DNA from: Mesorhizobium opportunistum WSM2075 | GTDB lineage: Bacteria; Pseudomonadota; Alphaproteobacteria; Rhizobiales; Rhizobiaceae | Reading direction: 5' to 3' | Length of the DNA stretch: 64,000 nt | Assembly: GCF_000176035.2 (NCBI RefSeq) | Contig: NC_015675.1 | Span: 3,104,001 to 3,168,000 of the forward strand | Part shown: positions 1-8,725 of the stretch, one piece after another | How positions within the stretch are numbered: the first letter of the stretch is position 1 | Layout of the letters: each line of letters opens with the position of its first letter | Made by a program: the position numbers and the translations under genes | Notes under the pieces: generated by a model | Told to the model about the DNA's origin: nothing | Seen by the model: the letters and a program-made list of their open reading frames with translations, nothing else | Database searches by the model: none

Positions 1-677
1 TCCCCGCTACTTATGGCTTCCCGATGCCGAAGGACGGCTATCTCGGCGCCTGCAAGGCGCTGTGCGAAAAGCATGGCGTGATGTACATCGCCGACGAGGT
101 CCAGACCGGCCTGATGCGGACCGGCAGCATGTGGGGCTGGCAGGCCTATGGCGTCCAGCCGGATATCATGGTGACGGCAAAGGGCCTGTCCGGCGGCCTC
201 TATCCGATCAGCGCGACGCTGGTGAACGACAGGGCCGGTGGCTGGCTCAACGAGGACGGGGCGGCCCACATCTCGACCACCGGCGGGGCGGAACTCGGCT
301 GTGTCGTTGCTCACAAGGTCATCGAGATGCTGCAGCGGCCTGAACTGGTCGCCAATGTCGGCACCGTGACCGAGTTCATGGCGCAGGCCATGCGTGAGAT
401 GCAGGCTCGTCACGGCGATATCTTCACCGGGGTGCGCCAGAAAGGCGTGATCCTCGGCCTGGAGTTCAGCAATCATCCGGAAGGCGCCGTGTTCGTCTCG
501 CGTGCACTCTATGAGCAGGGCGTCTGGGCGATTTTCTCGTCGCTCGACAAGCGGGTGCTGCAATGGAAGCCCGGCGTTCTTCTGGATTCCGAAACCTGCC
601 GGGACATCATGGATCGTTTCGATGCCGCGATGCCACGCGCCCGCGAGCTGCTGCATCAGGCAGGCAAGGCGAGTTGA
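1..677 (+). CDS. Class III aminotransferase-family PLP enzyme, C-terminal part
   Basis: The gene enters from the left edge; the frame is open from base 3, so only about the last 224 residues are seen. They carry the class III fold-type I signature: an acidic DEVQTG box, then the Schiff-base lysine in TAKGLSGG. Family members are omega-aminotransferases or, when paired with an APH-type kinase, phospho-lyases that release phosphate and ammonia from O-phosphorylated amino alcohols. An APH-type kinase gene follows 117 bases downstream on the same strand, which favours the phospho-lyase reading. That reading is inference, since much of the substrate pocket lies outside the window. Confidence 0.85.
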   Translation, partial: PATYGFPMPKDGYLGACKALCEKHGVMYIADEVQTGLMRTGSMWGWQAYGVQPDIMVTAKGLSGGLYPISATLVNDRAGGWLNEDGAAHISTTGGAELGCVVAHKVIEMLQRPELVANVGTVTEFMAQAMREMQARHGDIFTGVRQKGVILGLEFSNHPEGAVFVSRALYEQGVWAIFSSLDKRVLQWKPGVLLDSETCRDIMDRFDAAMPRARELLHQAGKAS

Positions 678-794
678 CATGCCCCGGACCTGGTTGAAAC
701 TGCCAGGCATCGAGTGCGGGCTGGCCACTGGACTTGCCGGGATAGCCCAGGGTCGGGCAGGGGACGATGGTGTAATGATCGGGCAGGACGGACA

Positions 795-1805
795 ATGACG
801 GATTTCGATGCGCTCACTCACGACCAGCAACTCGGCATCCTGCAGGAGACGGCGGAGGCGGCCACCGCCAACTACGACTTGCCGGCGGATGTCTCCGTCG
901 AGATGATCAACCTGTCGGAGAACGCGACTTACAAGATTGCAGCTCGCGACGGCCGGCGCTGGGCGCTTCGCATCCATCGCGACGGCTACCATTCAAGAAC
1001 GGCCATCCAATCCGAACTGGCCTGGCTTACGGATCTGCGCCAGACCGGGATCGTCCCCACACCCGTTCCGGTCGCGGGCAAGGACGGCGACCAAATCCAG
1101 CTTGTCGGCCATGCCGGATTGGCGCGACCGCGCAATGTCGTGTTGTCGCAATGGGAGACCGGTGCGGAGCCGGGCATAGGCGAGGCGCTTGGCGAGCCCT
1201 TCGAGGTGCTGGGCGAGGTGACGGCCCGCATGCACATCCATGCCCGGCAGTGGCGGCGCCCTTCCTGGTTCAGCCGTCACGTGTGGGATTTCGAGACAAG
1301 CCTCGGTGAGGAAAGACCCCATTGGGGGCGCTGGCGCGACGGCATGGGCGTCGACGCCGCGAAAGCCAAACTCTTTGGCCGTGCCGCGGAGCTGATCGGC
1401 CGCAGGCTCGATGCCTTCGGCAAGGGCCAAGACCGCTTCGGCCTCATTCATTGCGACCTGCGGCTCGCCAACCTTTTGATCGACGGCAAGACGGTCAAGG
1501 TCATCGACTTCGACGACTGCGGCTTCGGCTGGTTTATGTACGACGCCGCTACGCCCATCTCTTTCTACGAGCACGAGCCGCAGACAGCCGATCTGATCCA
1601 ATCGTGGACGACCGGCTATCGCCGCGTGCTTGACCTGCCCAAGGCGGACGAGGACGAGATCCCGACCTTCGTGATGCTGCGCCGCCTGTTGCTGGTTGCC
1701 TGGATCGGCTCGCACGCTGAAACGGACCTCGCCAGGTCGATGGGCCTGCCATACACCGAGGGAACGGAGGGGCTGTGCGAAGCCTATCTGAGCAAGTTCT
1801 CCTAG
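795..1805 (+). CDS. APH-family small-molecule kinase (amino-alcohol or homoserine kinase type)
   Basis: A 336-residue kinase of the aminoglycoside/choline phosphotransferase fold. The catalytic loop reads IHCDLRLANLL, with Asp as base and Asn as Mg ligand, and the metal-binding IDFDD follows. The open frame extends up to base 714, but the ATG at 795 is chosen because the family-like sequence begins there and a purine-rich GGACGG precedes it. It follows the PLP enzyme on the same strand. In the Mycobacterium 1-amino-2-propanol pathway an APH-type kinase and a class III PLP phospho-lyase act in sequence, so this pair may do the same. Homoserine or hydroxylysine kinase activity is the main alternative. 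Confidence 0.8.
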   Translation: MTDFDALTHDQQLGILQETAEAATANYDLPADVSVEMINLSENATYKIAARDGRRWALRIHRDGYHSRTAIQSELAWLTDLRQTGIVPTPVPVAGKDGDQIQLVGHAGLARPRNVVLSQWETGAEPGIGEALGEPFEVLGEVTARMHIHARQWRRPSWFSRHVWDFETSLGEERPHWGRWRDGMGVDAAKAKLFGRAAELIGRRLDAFGKGQDRFGLIHCDLRLANLLIDGKTVKVIDFDDCGFGWFMYDAATPISFYEHEPQTADLIQSWTTGYRRVLDLPKADEDEIPTFVMLRRLLLVAWIGSHAETDLARSMGLPYTEGTEGLCEAYLSKFS

Positions 1806-1808
1806 AGT

Positions 1809-1873
1809 GATTCAGGAAAAATATCAGCGCTTTTGCTTGGGAATGGCATCAAAACAAGGAGATAGAGCGGTTC
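1809..1873. repeat. Dispersed intergenic repeat, copy A
   Basis: This stretch lies between two convergent gene ends. It aligns by eye with 62304-62373: both contain CAGGAAAA, a TTTT run, GGAAT(T)G, CATCAAAACAA or GTCAAAACAA, then TAGAGC and GTTC in the same order and spacing. It looks like a diverged copy of a rhizobial intergenic repeat and may help end transcription from both sides. Confidence 0.5.
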
Positions 1874-1886
1874 GCGATGAACAGCT

Positions 1887-2651
1887 TTATGCCAGGGCCT
1901 CCAGGCTCTCCGGCAGGATCTGGCCGCCATCGACGATGATCGTCTGTCCCGTCACGTATGCGGCTTCCTTCGACGCAAAGTAGAGTGCGGCGTAGCCGAT
2001 GTCCTCCACGGTTCCGAGCCGCTTGAGCGGGACAGAGGCGGCCATGGTCTTCTGGTAGTCCTCGCCCAGGCCGGCAAGGCCCTCGGTGATGATGTTGCCC
2101 GGCATGACGGCGTTGACGGTGATGCCGTATTTCGCCAGCTCGATGCAGGCGGTGCGCATGAAGCCGAGTTGCCCGGCCTTGGTGGCGCCGTAGTGCGACC
2201 AGCCGGGAAAACCGGTGACCGGGCCGGTGATCGATGACGTCAGCACGACCCGGCCCTGGTCGGATTTCTTGAGATAGGCAACCGCCGCCTTGACCGCGTG
2301 GAAGGTGCCTTTGAGGTTGGTGTCGACGACCTCGTCCCATTGTTCCGAAGTCATCTCCTCTAGCCGGGCCTGCGGGAAAATTCCGGCATTGGCGCACAAC
2401 ACGTCGATGCCCCCGTTTCTCGCGGCCGCTGTCGCAAAGGCGCTCTCGATGCTGGCAAGCGACGTGACGTCGCCAACCACGCCGAAGGCACCGTGGCCGA
2501 TCTCGGCGGCAGCTGCTTCGGCCTGGTCGAGATGGCGCGCGATGATGGCGACCTTGGCGCCAGATAGCGCAAACACTCGCGCTATGCCCTTGCCGATGCC
2601 TTTCGATCCGCCGGTGACAACGACGGATCGACCCTTCAAAGATTGGGTCAT
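1887..2651 (-). CDS. SDR-family NAD(P)-dependent dehydrogenase
   Basis: A 254-residue classical short-chain dehydrogenase. It shows the cofactor motif TGGSKGIG (residues 13-20), NAG at 88-90, catalytic Ser140 and the pair Tyr154/Lys158 in YGATK, and it ends with the usual VDGG. The frame continues five codons upstream, but the ATG at 2651 has a GGAG ribosome site at suitable distance. It is the last gene of the diol dehydratase/permease operon. FabG-like enzymes reduce or oxidise many alcohols and ketones; in amino-alcohol loci such a gene would handle amino-propanol/aminoacetone or an aldehyde product. The substrate cannot be read from sequence. Confidence 0.85.
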   Translation of the reverse strand: MTQSLKGRSVVVTGGSKGIGKGIARVFALSGAKVAIIARHLDQAEAAAAEIGHGAFGVVGDVTSLASIESAFATAAARNGGIDVLCANAGIFPQARLEEMTSEQWDEVVDTNLKGTFHAVKAAVAYLKKSDQGRVVLTSSITGPVTGFPGWSHYGATKAGQLGFMRTACIELAKYGITVNAVMPGNIITEGLAGLGEDYQKTMAASVPLKRLGTVEDIGYAALYFASKEAAYVTGQTIIVDGGQILPESLEALA

Positions 2652-2671
2652 GATCTGAAGCTCCAAAATGA

Positions 2672-2696
2672 GACGGGGACAGGGTGATGCCCCGTC
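2672..2696 (-). terminator. Stem-loop between permease and dehydrogenase genes
   Basis: GACGGGG (2672-2678) is repeated inverted as CCCCGTC (2690-2696) around an 11-base loop, in the 81-base gap between the permease stop and the SDR start. There is no T run. It could attenuate or stabilise the upstream message rather than end it. Confidence 0.3.
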
Positions 2697-2732
2697 CCCG
2701 TTGCCGAAAAGATGCCAGGGCGGCGTCCGCCC

Positions 2733-4259
2733 CTAGCCCTCGTTCACCATGTGACCGATGTTCTCGTACGCCTTGGGGTTGGCGGATTTCAGCACGAAGC
2801 CCCAGATCAGGCCGACGATAAGGATCGCAAGCCCGACATAGGGGATGCTCCTGGCGAAGCCATTGGTGCCGCCGAGCGTCGCGAGATTGGCCACCAGCGT
2901 GTAGACGAGGAGCAACTGGACAACCAGCGAGATCAACGGCGCGATGACTGTGGTCAGCAGGCTGCCGCCGCCGTTCTTCTTGAACCACATGTAGATCGCC
3001 AGCGAGACTACGGCCTGCAGCACCAGCAGCAGTCCGGTACCCAGCACCGCGAACAGCGTATAGACGCCAAGCCAGGCCTGTCCCGACGGATCGTCGAAGC
3101 CGTAGGCCAGACCGTAGAGCAGTACCCATATCGCCGCCAGCACCGACTGCAGCGCCGAGGCCTTGTGCGGGCTCTTGTGGTGGTCATGCGTCTCCGCGAT
3201 CACCTGCGGCAGGACGCCTTCGCGCGCCAGCGAGTACAGATAGCGGGAAGCGGTGTTGTGGAAGGCCATGCCGCAAGCGAAGGAACTGGTCAGGATGAGC
3301 AGCGACATCAGCTGGTAGCCCCAGCCGCCGACATAATTCTGAACCGGTGTCAGGAAGAAGTTCACGCCATCGGAGAAGGCCTTGGCCACCATGTCGGCCT
3401 CGGTGGGATAGGCCGCCACCGCGCACCAGCTGACGAAGGTGTAGAACAGGCCAAGGCCAATCACCGAAATCAACAGCGACTGTGGAATGATGCGCTTGGG
3501 ATCACGGGATTCCTCGGCATAGTTCGGCGCCATCTCGAAGCCGACCCACGACCAGAACGCCATGAAGATACCGACGGCGGCCTCGCCAGCGGGTATGGCC
3601 ACATCACCGACTTTCTGCTCGGCGACAGGCGTGAACACCTTGAACACATTTAGTGAATCGCCGGAAAAATTCGTCGGGCCATGAGCGAAAAGCACGCCCA
3701 GCGAGAAGATCACCAGCATGATCACTTCAAGAATGAGTGCGATCCCGAGCAGCCTTGCCGACACTTTCACGTCGCGATAGGCAAGCGCCGCGATGACGAC
3801 GATCATGGCGAGCGCCAGCACGATCCACGGCACGTTGATGCCGAAATGCTGGGAAAGCCAAAGATTGCCGAAAAATGCAAACAAACCAGTGAGAGAGGCT
3901 TCGAACAGTGAGTAGCAGGCGAGCGAGCCAAAGCCGGCCGACATGCCGACCTCGCGGCCGAGCCCCTGGCTGATGAAGGAATAGAAGCCGCCGACGGACG
4001 AGACGCGCGATGCCATCGCGGCATAGCCGACCGAGAAGATGGTCAGCACGATCGTTGCCATCAGGAAGGCGGCCGGCGTGTATTTGCCGATACCGTAACC
4101 TGCCGCGAACGGCACATTGCCCAGCATCGCCGACATTGGCGCCGCGCCGGTGACGGCCAGAAAGAGCACTCCCGCGAGCCCCACGGCCTTGGAGTGCAAA
4201 AGATTGATGCTGTTACTCTTCGAGACGTCGATCGTCCCGCGTGCAGTTTCTATGGCCAT
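2733..4259 (-). CDS. APC-family amino acid/amine permease
   Basis: A 508-residue inner-membrane transporter of the amino acid-polyamine-organocation superfamily with about twelve to thirteen hydrophobic segments. The first helix has the typical TGAAP break, followed by a Gly-rich stretch and GGFYSF. The frame is open for 28 more codons upstream, but these are Arg-rich and unlike the family; the ATG at 4259 sits behind GGAGAGG. It lies between an isochorismatase-type hydrolase and an SDR gene in the diol dehydratase operon, so a short amine or amino alcohol is a likely substrate (inference). Confidence 0.88.
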   Translation of the reverse strand: MAIETARGTIDVSKSNSINLLHSKAVGLAGVLFLAVTGAAPMSAMLGNVPFAAGYGIGKYTPAAFLMATIVLTIFSVGYAAMASRVSSVGGFYSFISQGLGREVGMSAGFGSLACYSLFEASLTGLFAFFGNLWLSQHFGINVPWIVLALAMIVVIAALAYRDVKVSARLLGIALILEVIMLVIFSLGVLFAHGPTNFSGDSLNVFKVFTPVAEQKVGDVAIPAGEAAVGIFMAFWSWVGFEMAPNYAEESRDPKRIIPQSLLISVIGLGLFYTFVSWCAVAAYPTEADMVAKAFSDGVNFFLTPVQNYVGGWGYQLMSLLILTSSFACGMAFHNTASRYLYSLAREGVLPQVIAETHDHHKSPHKASALQSVLAAIWVLLYGLAYGFDDPSGQAWLGVYTLFAVLGTGLLLVLQAVVSLAIYMWFKKNGGGSLLTTVIAPLISLVVQLLLVYTLVANLATLGGTNGFARSIPYVGLAILIVGLIWGFVLKSANPKAYENIGHMVNEG

Positions 4260-4356
4260 GAAGCCCTCTCCATTCGTGACAGCTGTGTCTGGTCCCCGCA
4301 CGGAGCGGCCGATGTGTCCCAGCCTGCGCGTGCAGCGTGACACTACGGACGCAGCG

Positions 4357-5055
4357 TCACTTTGCCAAGGCCATGATTTTGCATAGCTCGCCGCTCGACA
4401 TGACGTGGCAGTAGATCATGTTGATGATTTCGAGCTCCTTGCGATGGAGCTCCTCGGTCGCCGCCGCGCAGCAGTCCTCGAGCACGATGACTGCGTAGCT
4501 TTCGTCCGCCAAGCTGCGCACGGTCGAGGACACGCACTGGTCCGTGAAGATGCCGCAGCAGATGACATTCCTGATGCCGAGATTGTGCAGGATCAGGCGC
4601 AGATTTGTTCCTGTCAGCGCGGAATCGGTGGTCTTGGTGACCACGATTTCGTCGCCGACCGGCTGAAGCTCGGCAACCAGCTGCGACGGCGCGTCGTTCT
4701 TTGGCAGCAGCAAATTGTTCCAGCCCGGCATTTTCTGGGAGAGCGAACGGTCGCGGCCGTCCTTGGTGAGGCTGGCGATACGGGCAAAAAGGCATTCAAT
4801 GCCATTTTGCCGTGCCAGATCGAGCAGTCTTGCCGTGTTCGGTATGACCGTGCCGTGCATGCGCTCGTGGAACGGCGTCCACAGATCGTAGCGATGCTGT
4901 TCTTCTGGCGTGAGCGACGCGCGATCCGGCCGTTCCAGGTATGTGTTCTGAACATCGATGACCAGGATGGCGGTTTGCGCCGGCACCAGCACCGGATCAT
5001 CCGGCTCGGGTGCACCGAGGTAGTAGAGCGAACGGAATCCGGTTTTCCAGCTCAT
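4357..5055 (-). CDS. Isochorismatase-family cysteine hydrolase
   Basis: A 232-residue cytosolic hydrolase with the family's full triad: Asp34 in LVIDVQN, Lys141 in VVTKTTDSA and Cys174 in GIFTDQCVSS, the last after a cis-peptide-type turn. Members hydrolyse isochorismate, nicotinamide, biuret, N-carbamoyl compounds or ureidoacrylate. It starts 9 bases after the diol dehydratase small subunit gene and is followed by the permease, so an amidase or carbamoylase step in amine catabolism fits better than siderophore synthesis. A second, divergent member lies at 30668-31276. Confidence 0.85.
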   Translation of the reverse strand: MSWKTGFRSLYYLGAPEPDDPVLVPAQTAILVIDVQNTYLERPDRASLTPEEQHRYDLWTPFHERMHGTVIPNTARLLDLARQNGIECLFARIASLTKDGRDRSLSQKMPGWNNLLLPKNDAPSQLVAELQPVGDEIVVTKTTDSALTGTNLRLILHNLGIRNVICCGIFTDQCVSSTVRSLADESYAVIVLEDCCAAATEELHRKELEIINMIYCHVMSSGELCKIMALAK

Positions 5056-5064
5056 GCGGTCCTT

Positions 5065-5484
5065 TCAGAAGCGGAATGTGAAAAGGCCGCGCGCCGCATA
5101 GGTCTCGGCGGCTTCTTCGATGAAACGGGCGATGCGTTCGGCCTGGTAGGTATCGCGCATCGTGGCGGCGGCCTCGAGCAATTCTTCCTTGGACCTAGCG
5201 CGGCCGGGGCGCAGCAGTTCGTAGACCTGCATGATAAAATCCTGCGGCACCTCGACGAGTTCCGCCCCGCGCTCGAAGTTGAGGGCCAGTGTCGGCCGTC
5301 CGACATCGCGCGCCACATCGGCTTGAGCCTGCAGCGCTTGCGGCGTGATGCGAAGGTCTTCCATCGTCACCTCGCCGGCAAGCACCGCGTCCAGCGTTAT
5401 CTGTGAAAGCGACTTGCCGTGCTTGCCGGTCACCTCTCCGGGCTGTGTCTCGGCAAGTGGATAGTCGGCGCGGGTATGGGTCAT
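5065..5484 (-). CDS. pduE: B12-dependent diol/glycerol dehydratase, small subunit
   Basis: A 139-residue protein matching the gamma subunit of propanediol/glycerol dehydratase: a YPLA start, the GK-L-x-x-ITL-x-x-VL-GEV block near residues 20-40, the RNF-like NFERGAEL and the late ESAE-like EEAAETY. Its ATG overlaps the stop of the fused large/medium subunit gene by four bases (ATGA), so the two are probably translated together. The complex converts 1,2-propanediol to propionaldehyde or glycerol to 3-hydroxypropanal using adenosylcobalamin. Confidence 0.9.
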   Translation of the reverse strand: MTHTRADYPLAETQPGEVTGKHGKSLSQITLDAVLAGEVTMEDLRITPQALQAQADVARDVGRPTLALNFERGAELVEVPQDFIMQVYELLRPGRARSKEELLEAAATMRDTYQAERIARFIEEAAETYAARGLFTFRF

Positions 5485-7751
5485 GATTTCGCTCCCGTCA
5501 GTATGACATCGACCTCTTCGGGAGCCGCACCAGCCTCGGTCAGCCCGGTTTCGATGGCATAGATGAGGGCGACGCGGGCGTGGTAGCGCGAACCCATGGC
5601 CTCGCCCCGCTGCGGCACGACGATAGGCTCCGGCATTTCGCCCAGCGCATAGGCGGCCGCATTGGCACCCAACGCGCGATAGTGTTCGAGCCTGGTGATC
5701 GGCGCATTGGAAAACAGTTCGAGGTTGTTGTGCGGCTGGCGGTCGCGCTGATGGATGACAGCCGTGCCTTTGGCCTGGATGCCGATGCCGATGCCGCTGC
5801 CGGCAAGCCGCGCAGCGGACAGGCCGAGGAAGGAGGTATCGGCCGTATGGCGAAAGCGAACGACGCGCGCCTTGAGCCCGCGCCCGCGAATTGCATCCAG
5901 CATGGCGCCAAGGACTTCGGAAAGCCGATGCCCGGCCGTCGTCCGGTAAAACTTCAGCCCGAAGGCCGGGCTGATGCCGATGACCACGTCGTCCTTCGCC
6001 GATCCATTGGCTGCGGGCCCAACGTTGCGATAGCGGATATGTCTCGCCTCGTCTTTCTCGTGCAGTGCCTCCGAACGCAATACTTCCTTCTGGTCCAGCA
6101 CATCGCGGATTTCGTTGAGCTGCAGCCGCCGTTCTTCAGACACGCGATAGCCGGAGCCCGGACCGAGATAGTCGTTCGGATCGTTGATCGCGCTGACGAT
6201 GCGCCCATTGCGGATCATGGCCGAGGTCTGGAGATAGTCGCCGGAAAGGCGCAGCTTCACCACGTTCAGCAGGTTCTCGGCCTCTTCGCGGAAACCCCGG
6301 TTGGCCAGCACCTTGACCACATCGATCACGGTGATGCCGCGCTCCTTGATGGCCTCGCTGATGAAGCTCACGTCGCGCGGCATCAGGCTGCGCGTATCGT
6401 CGGAGCCGGAGGCGTAGACCACACTGGTTTTCATATCCTCGGTCGGCGTCGACAGGCCGAGTTCCTCGAACACGGCGGCGATCGCCTCCACTGCCCGCTC
6501 GCGCAGCTCGATCGCGCGTGACTCGGGCAGTGGCGTCAATCCGCCATCGGCCTCGAAATCGCGCTGCAGCACCAGATAGTCTTCCAACTCCTCGCCGTTG
6601 ATCAACGACGGGTTGAATGAATTGTCGTATTTCAGGATCGATCCCATCCCCGAGCAGATCAGGTCCGAGCCGGCAATCAGGTAGGGAAGGATCTTGGCGC
6701 CGACGCGAATCTCCGATTCGGCGGAGCGCGCGTCATTGCCGGATGCGCATTCGAGATCGAGCCAGACGGCGATGAGGTTCTCAGCCATCAGCTCGCGGAC
6801 GCCACCAGGTATGGTGGCGGTCAAAGGCGCACCGTCGATGCCGCCATTTTGCGTACCCTGCACCCCCATGCCTCGCTGCAGGCAGAGACAGCGCGCCTCC
6901 AGGTAAAGCAGCGACTTTGCCTCATGGAAGCCCATCAGCAATTCGGAGCCGGCACCCGACGTGCAGCGCATCTTCACGCCGCGCGATGCATAGGCGGCGG
7001 CGAGAAATGCCTTGGACCACGGCGTGTCGTCGCCATCGGTGAACGATTTTTCGGTGCCGTAGACGGAAACGGTTTCGGCATAGGACGTGAAGCCGGCCAT
7101 GGCGATGCGCAGCTCCTCCGCCTCCTCGCTGGAGCATTGGAACAGCGTTCCCCAGCGGCCGACGGCGCCGCCCACCGCACACGCCACCGCATTGGACCAG
7201 GCGTTGCGCGACACGCGCATCGTAGTCTCGATCTCGTCGAAACCGAAGGCGACGGCGGTTGCGGCATCGGCGGCAAGCTGCAGCGGGTCGTCCTTGGCGT
7301 TGGTCACATGCGCCTGGTTACCCGGCGTCTTGCGTGCCCGCATCTTCGAATAGGCAAAGGCGATCTCCAACGCGTTGAGCTGCGACACGACCTCGGCGAG
7401 TTTGGCGGGTGTCATGCCATGCGCGAGCCGCACCAGCGTTTCGCGCGGCACGTTCATGTCGACCAGCCAGCGTGCGACGGTCGCCGAGTCCAGCGCCATC
7501 GCTTCAGACGCCACCTCCGGGTCGATGTGATGGCGGGCTATGAAGCGGTCGATCATGTCGTAGTCGTGCTCGAGCACGCCATCGAGGGACACAACGCGCC
7601 CGCCCTTGATGCCGATGCCGGGTTTGGGATCGGCCGGGCTGGAGAAGGCGGAGAAGCCATTGGCAGGGTCTTCAGCCGCGAACTTGTCCAGCCGCAACGG
7701 CCGCTCGTCCCAGTCGGCGAAGCGCTTCCAACGGTTCAGTTTCGGCGTCAT
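5481..7751 (-). CDS. pduCD: B12-dependent diol dehydratase, fused large and medium subunits
   Basis: A 756-residue chain that joins two normally separate subunits. Residues 1 to about 555 follow the PduC TIM barrel, with MTPAK, QAHVTN, SVYGTE, DGDDTPWSK, LYLEARC and DLECAS; a short charged linker follows; about residue 590 to the end follows PduD, with VIGISPAFG, SGIGIGIQAKG, VIHQRD and NLELF. The first about 30 residues of a free PduD, an encapsulation signal in microcompartment enzymes, are absent, fitting a cytosolic complex. The frame is open upstream to 8318 but the family start is the ATG at 7751, behind GAGGA. No reactivase gene (DdrA/DdrB type) is visible nearby, although these enzymes inactivate during turnover. 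Confidence 0.9.
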   Translation of the reverse strand: MTPKLNRWKRFADWDERPLRLDKFAAEDPANGFSAFSSPADPKPGIGIKGGRVVSLDGVLEHDYDMIDRFIARHHIDPEVASEAMALDSATVARWLVDMNVPRETLVRLAHGMTPAKLAEVVSQLNALEIAFAYSKMRARKTPGNQAHVTNAKDDPLQLAADAATAVAFGFDEIETTMRVSRNAWSNAVACAVGGAVGRWGTLFQCSSEEAEELRIAMAGFTSYAETVSVYGTEKSFTDGDDTPWSKAFLAAAYASRGVKMRCTSGAGSELLMGFHEAKSLLYLEARCLCLQRGMGVQGTQNGGIDGAPLTATIPGGVRELMAENLIAVWLDLECASGNDARSAESEIRVGAKILPYLIAGSDLICSGMGSILKYDNSFNPSLINGEELEDYLVLQRDFEADGGLTPLPESRAIELRERAVEAIAAVFEELGLSTPTEDMKTSVVYASGSDDTRSLMPRDVSFISEAIKERGITVIDVVKVLANRGFREEAENLLNVVKLRLSGDYLQTSAMIRNGRIVSAINDPNDYLGPGSGYRVSEERRLQLNEIRDVLDQKEVLRSEALHEKDEARHIRYRNVGPAANGSAKDDVVIGISPAFGLKFYRTTAGHRLSEVLGAMLDAIRGRGLKARVVRFRHTADTSFLGLSAARLAGSGIGIGIQAKGTAVIHQRDRQPHNNLELFSNAPITRLEHYRALGANAAAYALGEMPEPIVVPQRGEAMGSRYHARVALIYAIETGLTEAGAAPEEVDVILTGAKS

Positions 7752-7978
7752 GCGTGCGTTCCTCGACCCAGCGGAAAGACTATTGAATGCCCGCTTGTCG
7801 CACAATGGCCCGGATCGAACAGCCCTGGACCCCCTGGCCGATGCTATCGACCCGCGCCATTGAACGCTTTCTGGCCATTGACGATCCCGACCGCTTCGAT
7901 CTTCCGCTCTTGTCGAGGCATCACAGCGCGATAATTCTCCTGAAGGCGTGGGCTGTTCACTCTCGACAGGAGTCGGCC

Positions 7979-8407
7979 ATGAAACATCAGACACTCGACC
8001 AACTGCATGCCGTCGCCAAGATTGAATCCTCGGCTGCATATTCCGCAATGACACGAAATCAGCGCATAGAGCGCTGGGCTGAACTGCTGGAGCGTAATCC
8101 CGAGCGATGCCTTGGCGCGTTTGCAGGCACCGAACATCTTCACCCTGGAGCACGTGCGACGATGCGGGGCGAGGGATCGGCAATTTCGGTTGCCTTCGAA
8201 GATCCGGTGCTGCGTGCGTCGGGTTTGAAAGACGATACGTATGGTGAGGCAAAGCGCTTTTTCGAGCTGAACGACTGGCAGCTGCACGACATCGTCTGCG
8301 ATTGCCACGTCGGCTCAACCATGAAAGCGCGTTGGGCCGCCAGCAGGGTCCGCTCAGCGATTAGCGGCAGGTTCTTTACGTGGTTGAGGCAGAGGATAAT
8401 GCGCTGA
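7979..8407 (+). CDS. Conserved hypothetical protein, 142 aa
   Basis: The ATG at 7979 follows AGGAG at good distance, while the longer open frame from 7787 overlaps the divergent dehydratase promoter region. The product is soluble and mostly helical, with Tyr/Arg/Trp-rich helices (NQRIERWAELLERNP) and no signal peptide. I do not recognise a domain. The composition resembles small rhizobial proteins of unknown function. It is divergent from the diol dehydratase operon across 227 bases. Confidence 0.65.
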   Translation: MKHQTLDQLHAVAKIESSAAYSAMTRNQRIERWAELLERNPERCLGAFAGTEHLHPGARATMRGEGSAISVAFEDPVLRASGLKDDTYGEAKRFFELNDWQLHDIVCDCHVGSTMKARWAASRVRSAISGRFFTWLRQRIMR

Positions 8408-8467
8408 CCGGAGGCGAGGATCGTCGCCTGGTTGAGACGATATAAGGTCTTCGTTACCCGACGCGGA

Positions 8468-8629
8468 TCAACCCTTGTCCTCATGATACAGCCGGTCGGT
8501 CGCCCGGTCGCTTTCCTTGCGTTCGGCGGGGCCAGGACGGCGACGCGTCGCAATAACATAGGCCATCAATATGAGCAGCAACAATGGCCCACCGGCAACG
8601 ACAACCAACCACATGACGCTTTCAAACAT
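8468..8629 (-). CDS. Small single-pass membrane protein, 53 aa
   Basis: A 53-codon gene found by reading the minus strand. The ATG at 8629 is preceded by a near-perfect AAGGAG seven bases upstream. Residues 6-27 are a hydrophobic segment (MWLVVVAGGPLLLLILMAYV) and the rest is a charged cytoplasmic-type tail rich in Arg, Glu and Asp, ending ..HEDKG. A GGAAC box lies 46-50 bases upstream of the start, but its partner is GATT rather than GTT, so stress-sigma control is only possible. Function unknown. Confidence 0.65.
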   Translation of the reverse strand: MFESVMWLVVVAGGPLLLLILMAYVIATRRRPGPAERKESDRATDRLYHEDKG

Positions 8630-8725
8630 GGCACATCTCCTTTCCCAGACAATCGGCAGGGAGAAGAACCGTTCCGCTCATGACGACATGGGTGACGCGA
8701 TTGGACTCGTTTGACGGCACTCGAA

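Noticed and set aside
678..794. GCCACTG near 724 as part of a cobalamin riboswitch before the kinase
   Set aside because: Only one short box is present, the other conserved blocks and stems are missing, and the B12 enzyme genes are on the other strand.
1..7751. Bacterial microcompartment shell genes
   Set aside because: No BMC-domain protein is encoded in the region despite the RMM/Pdu-like enzyme content.
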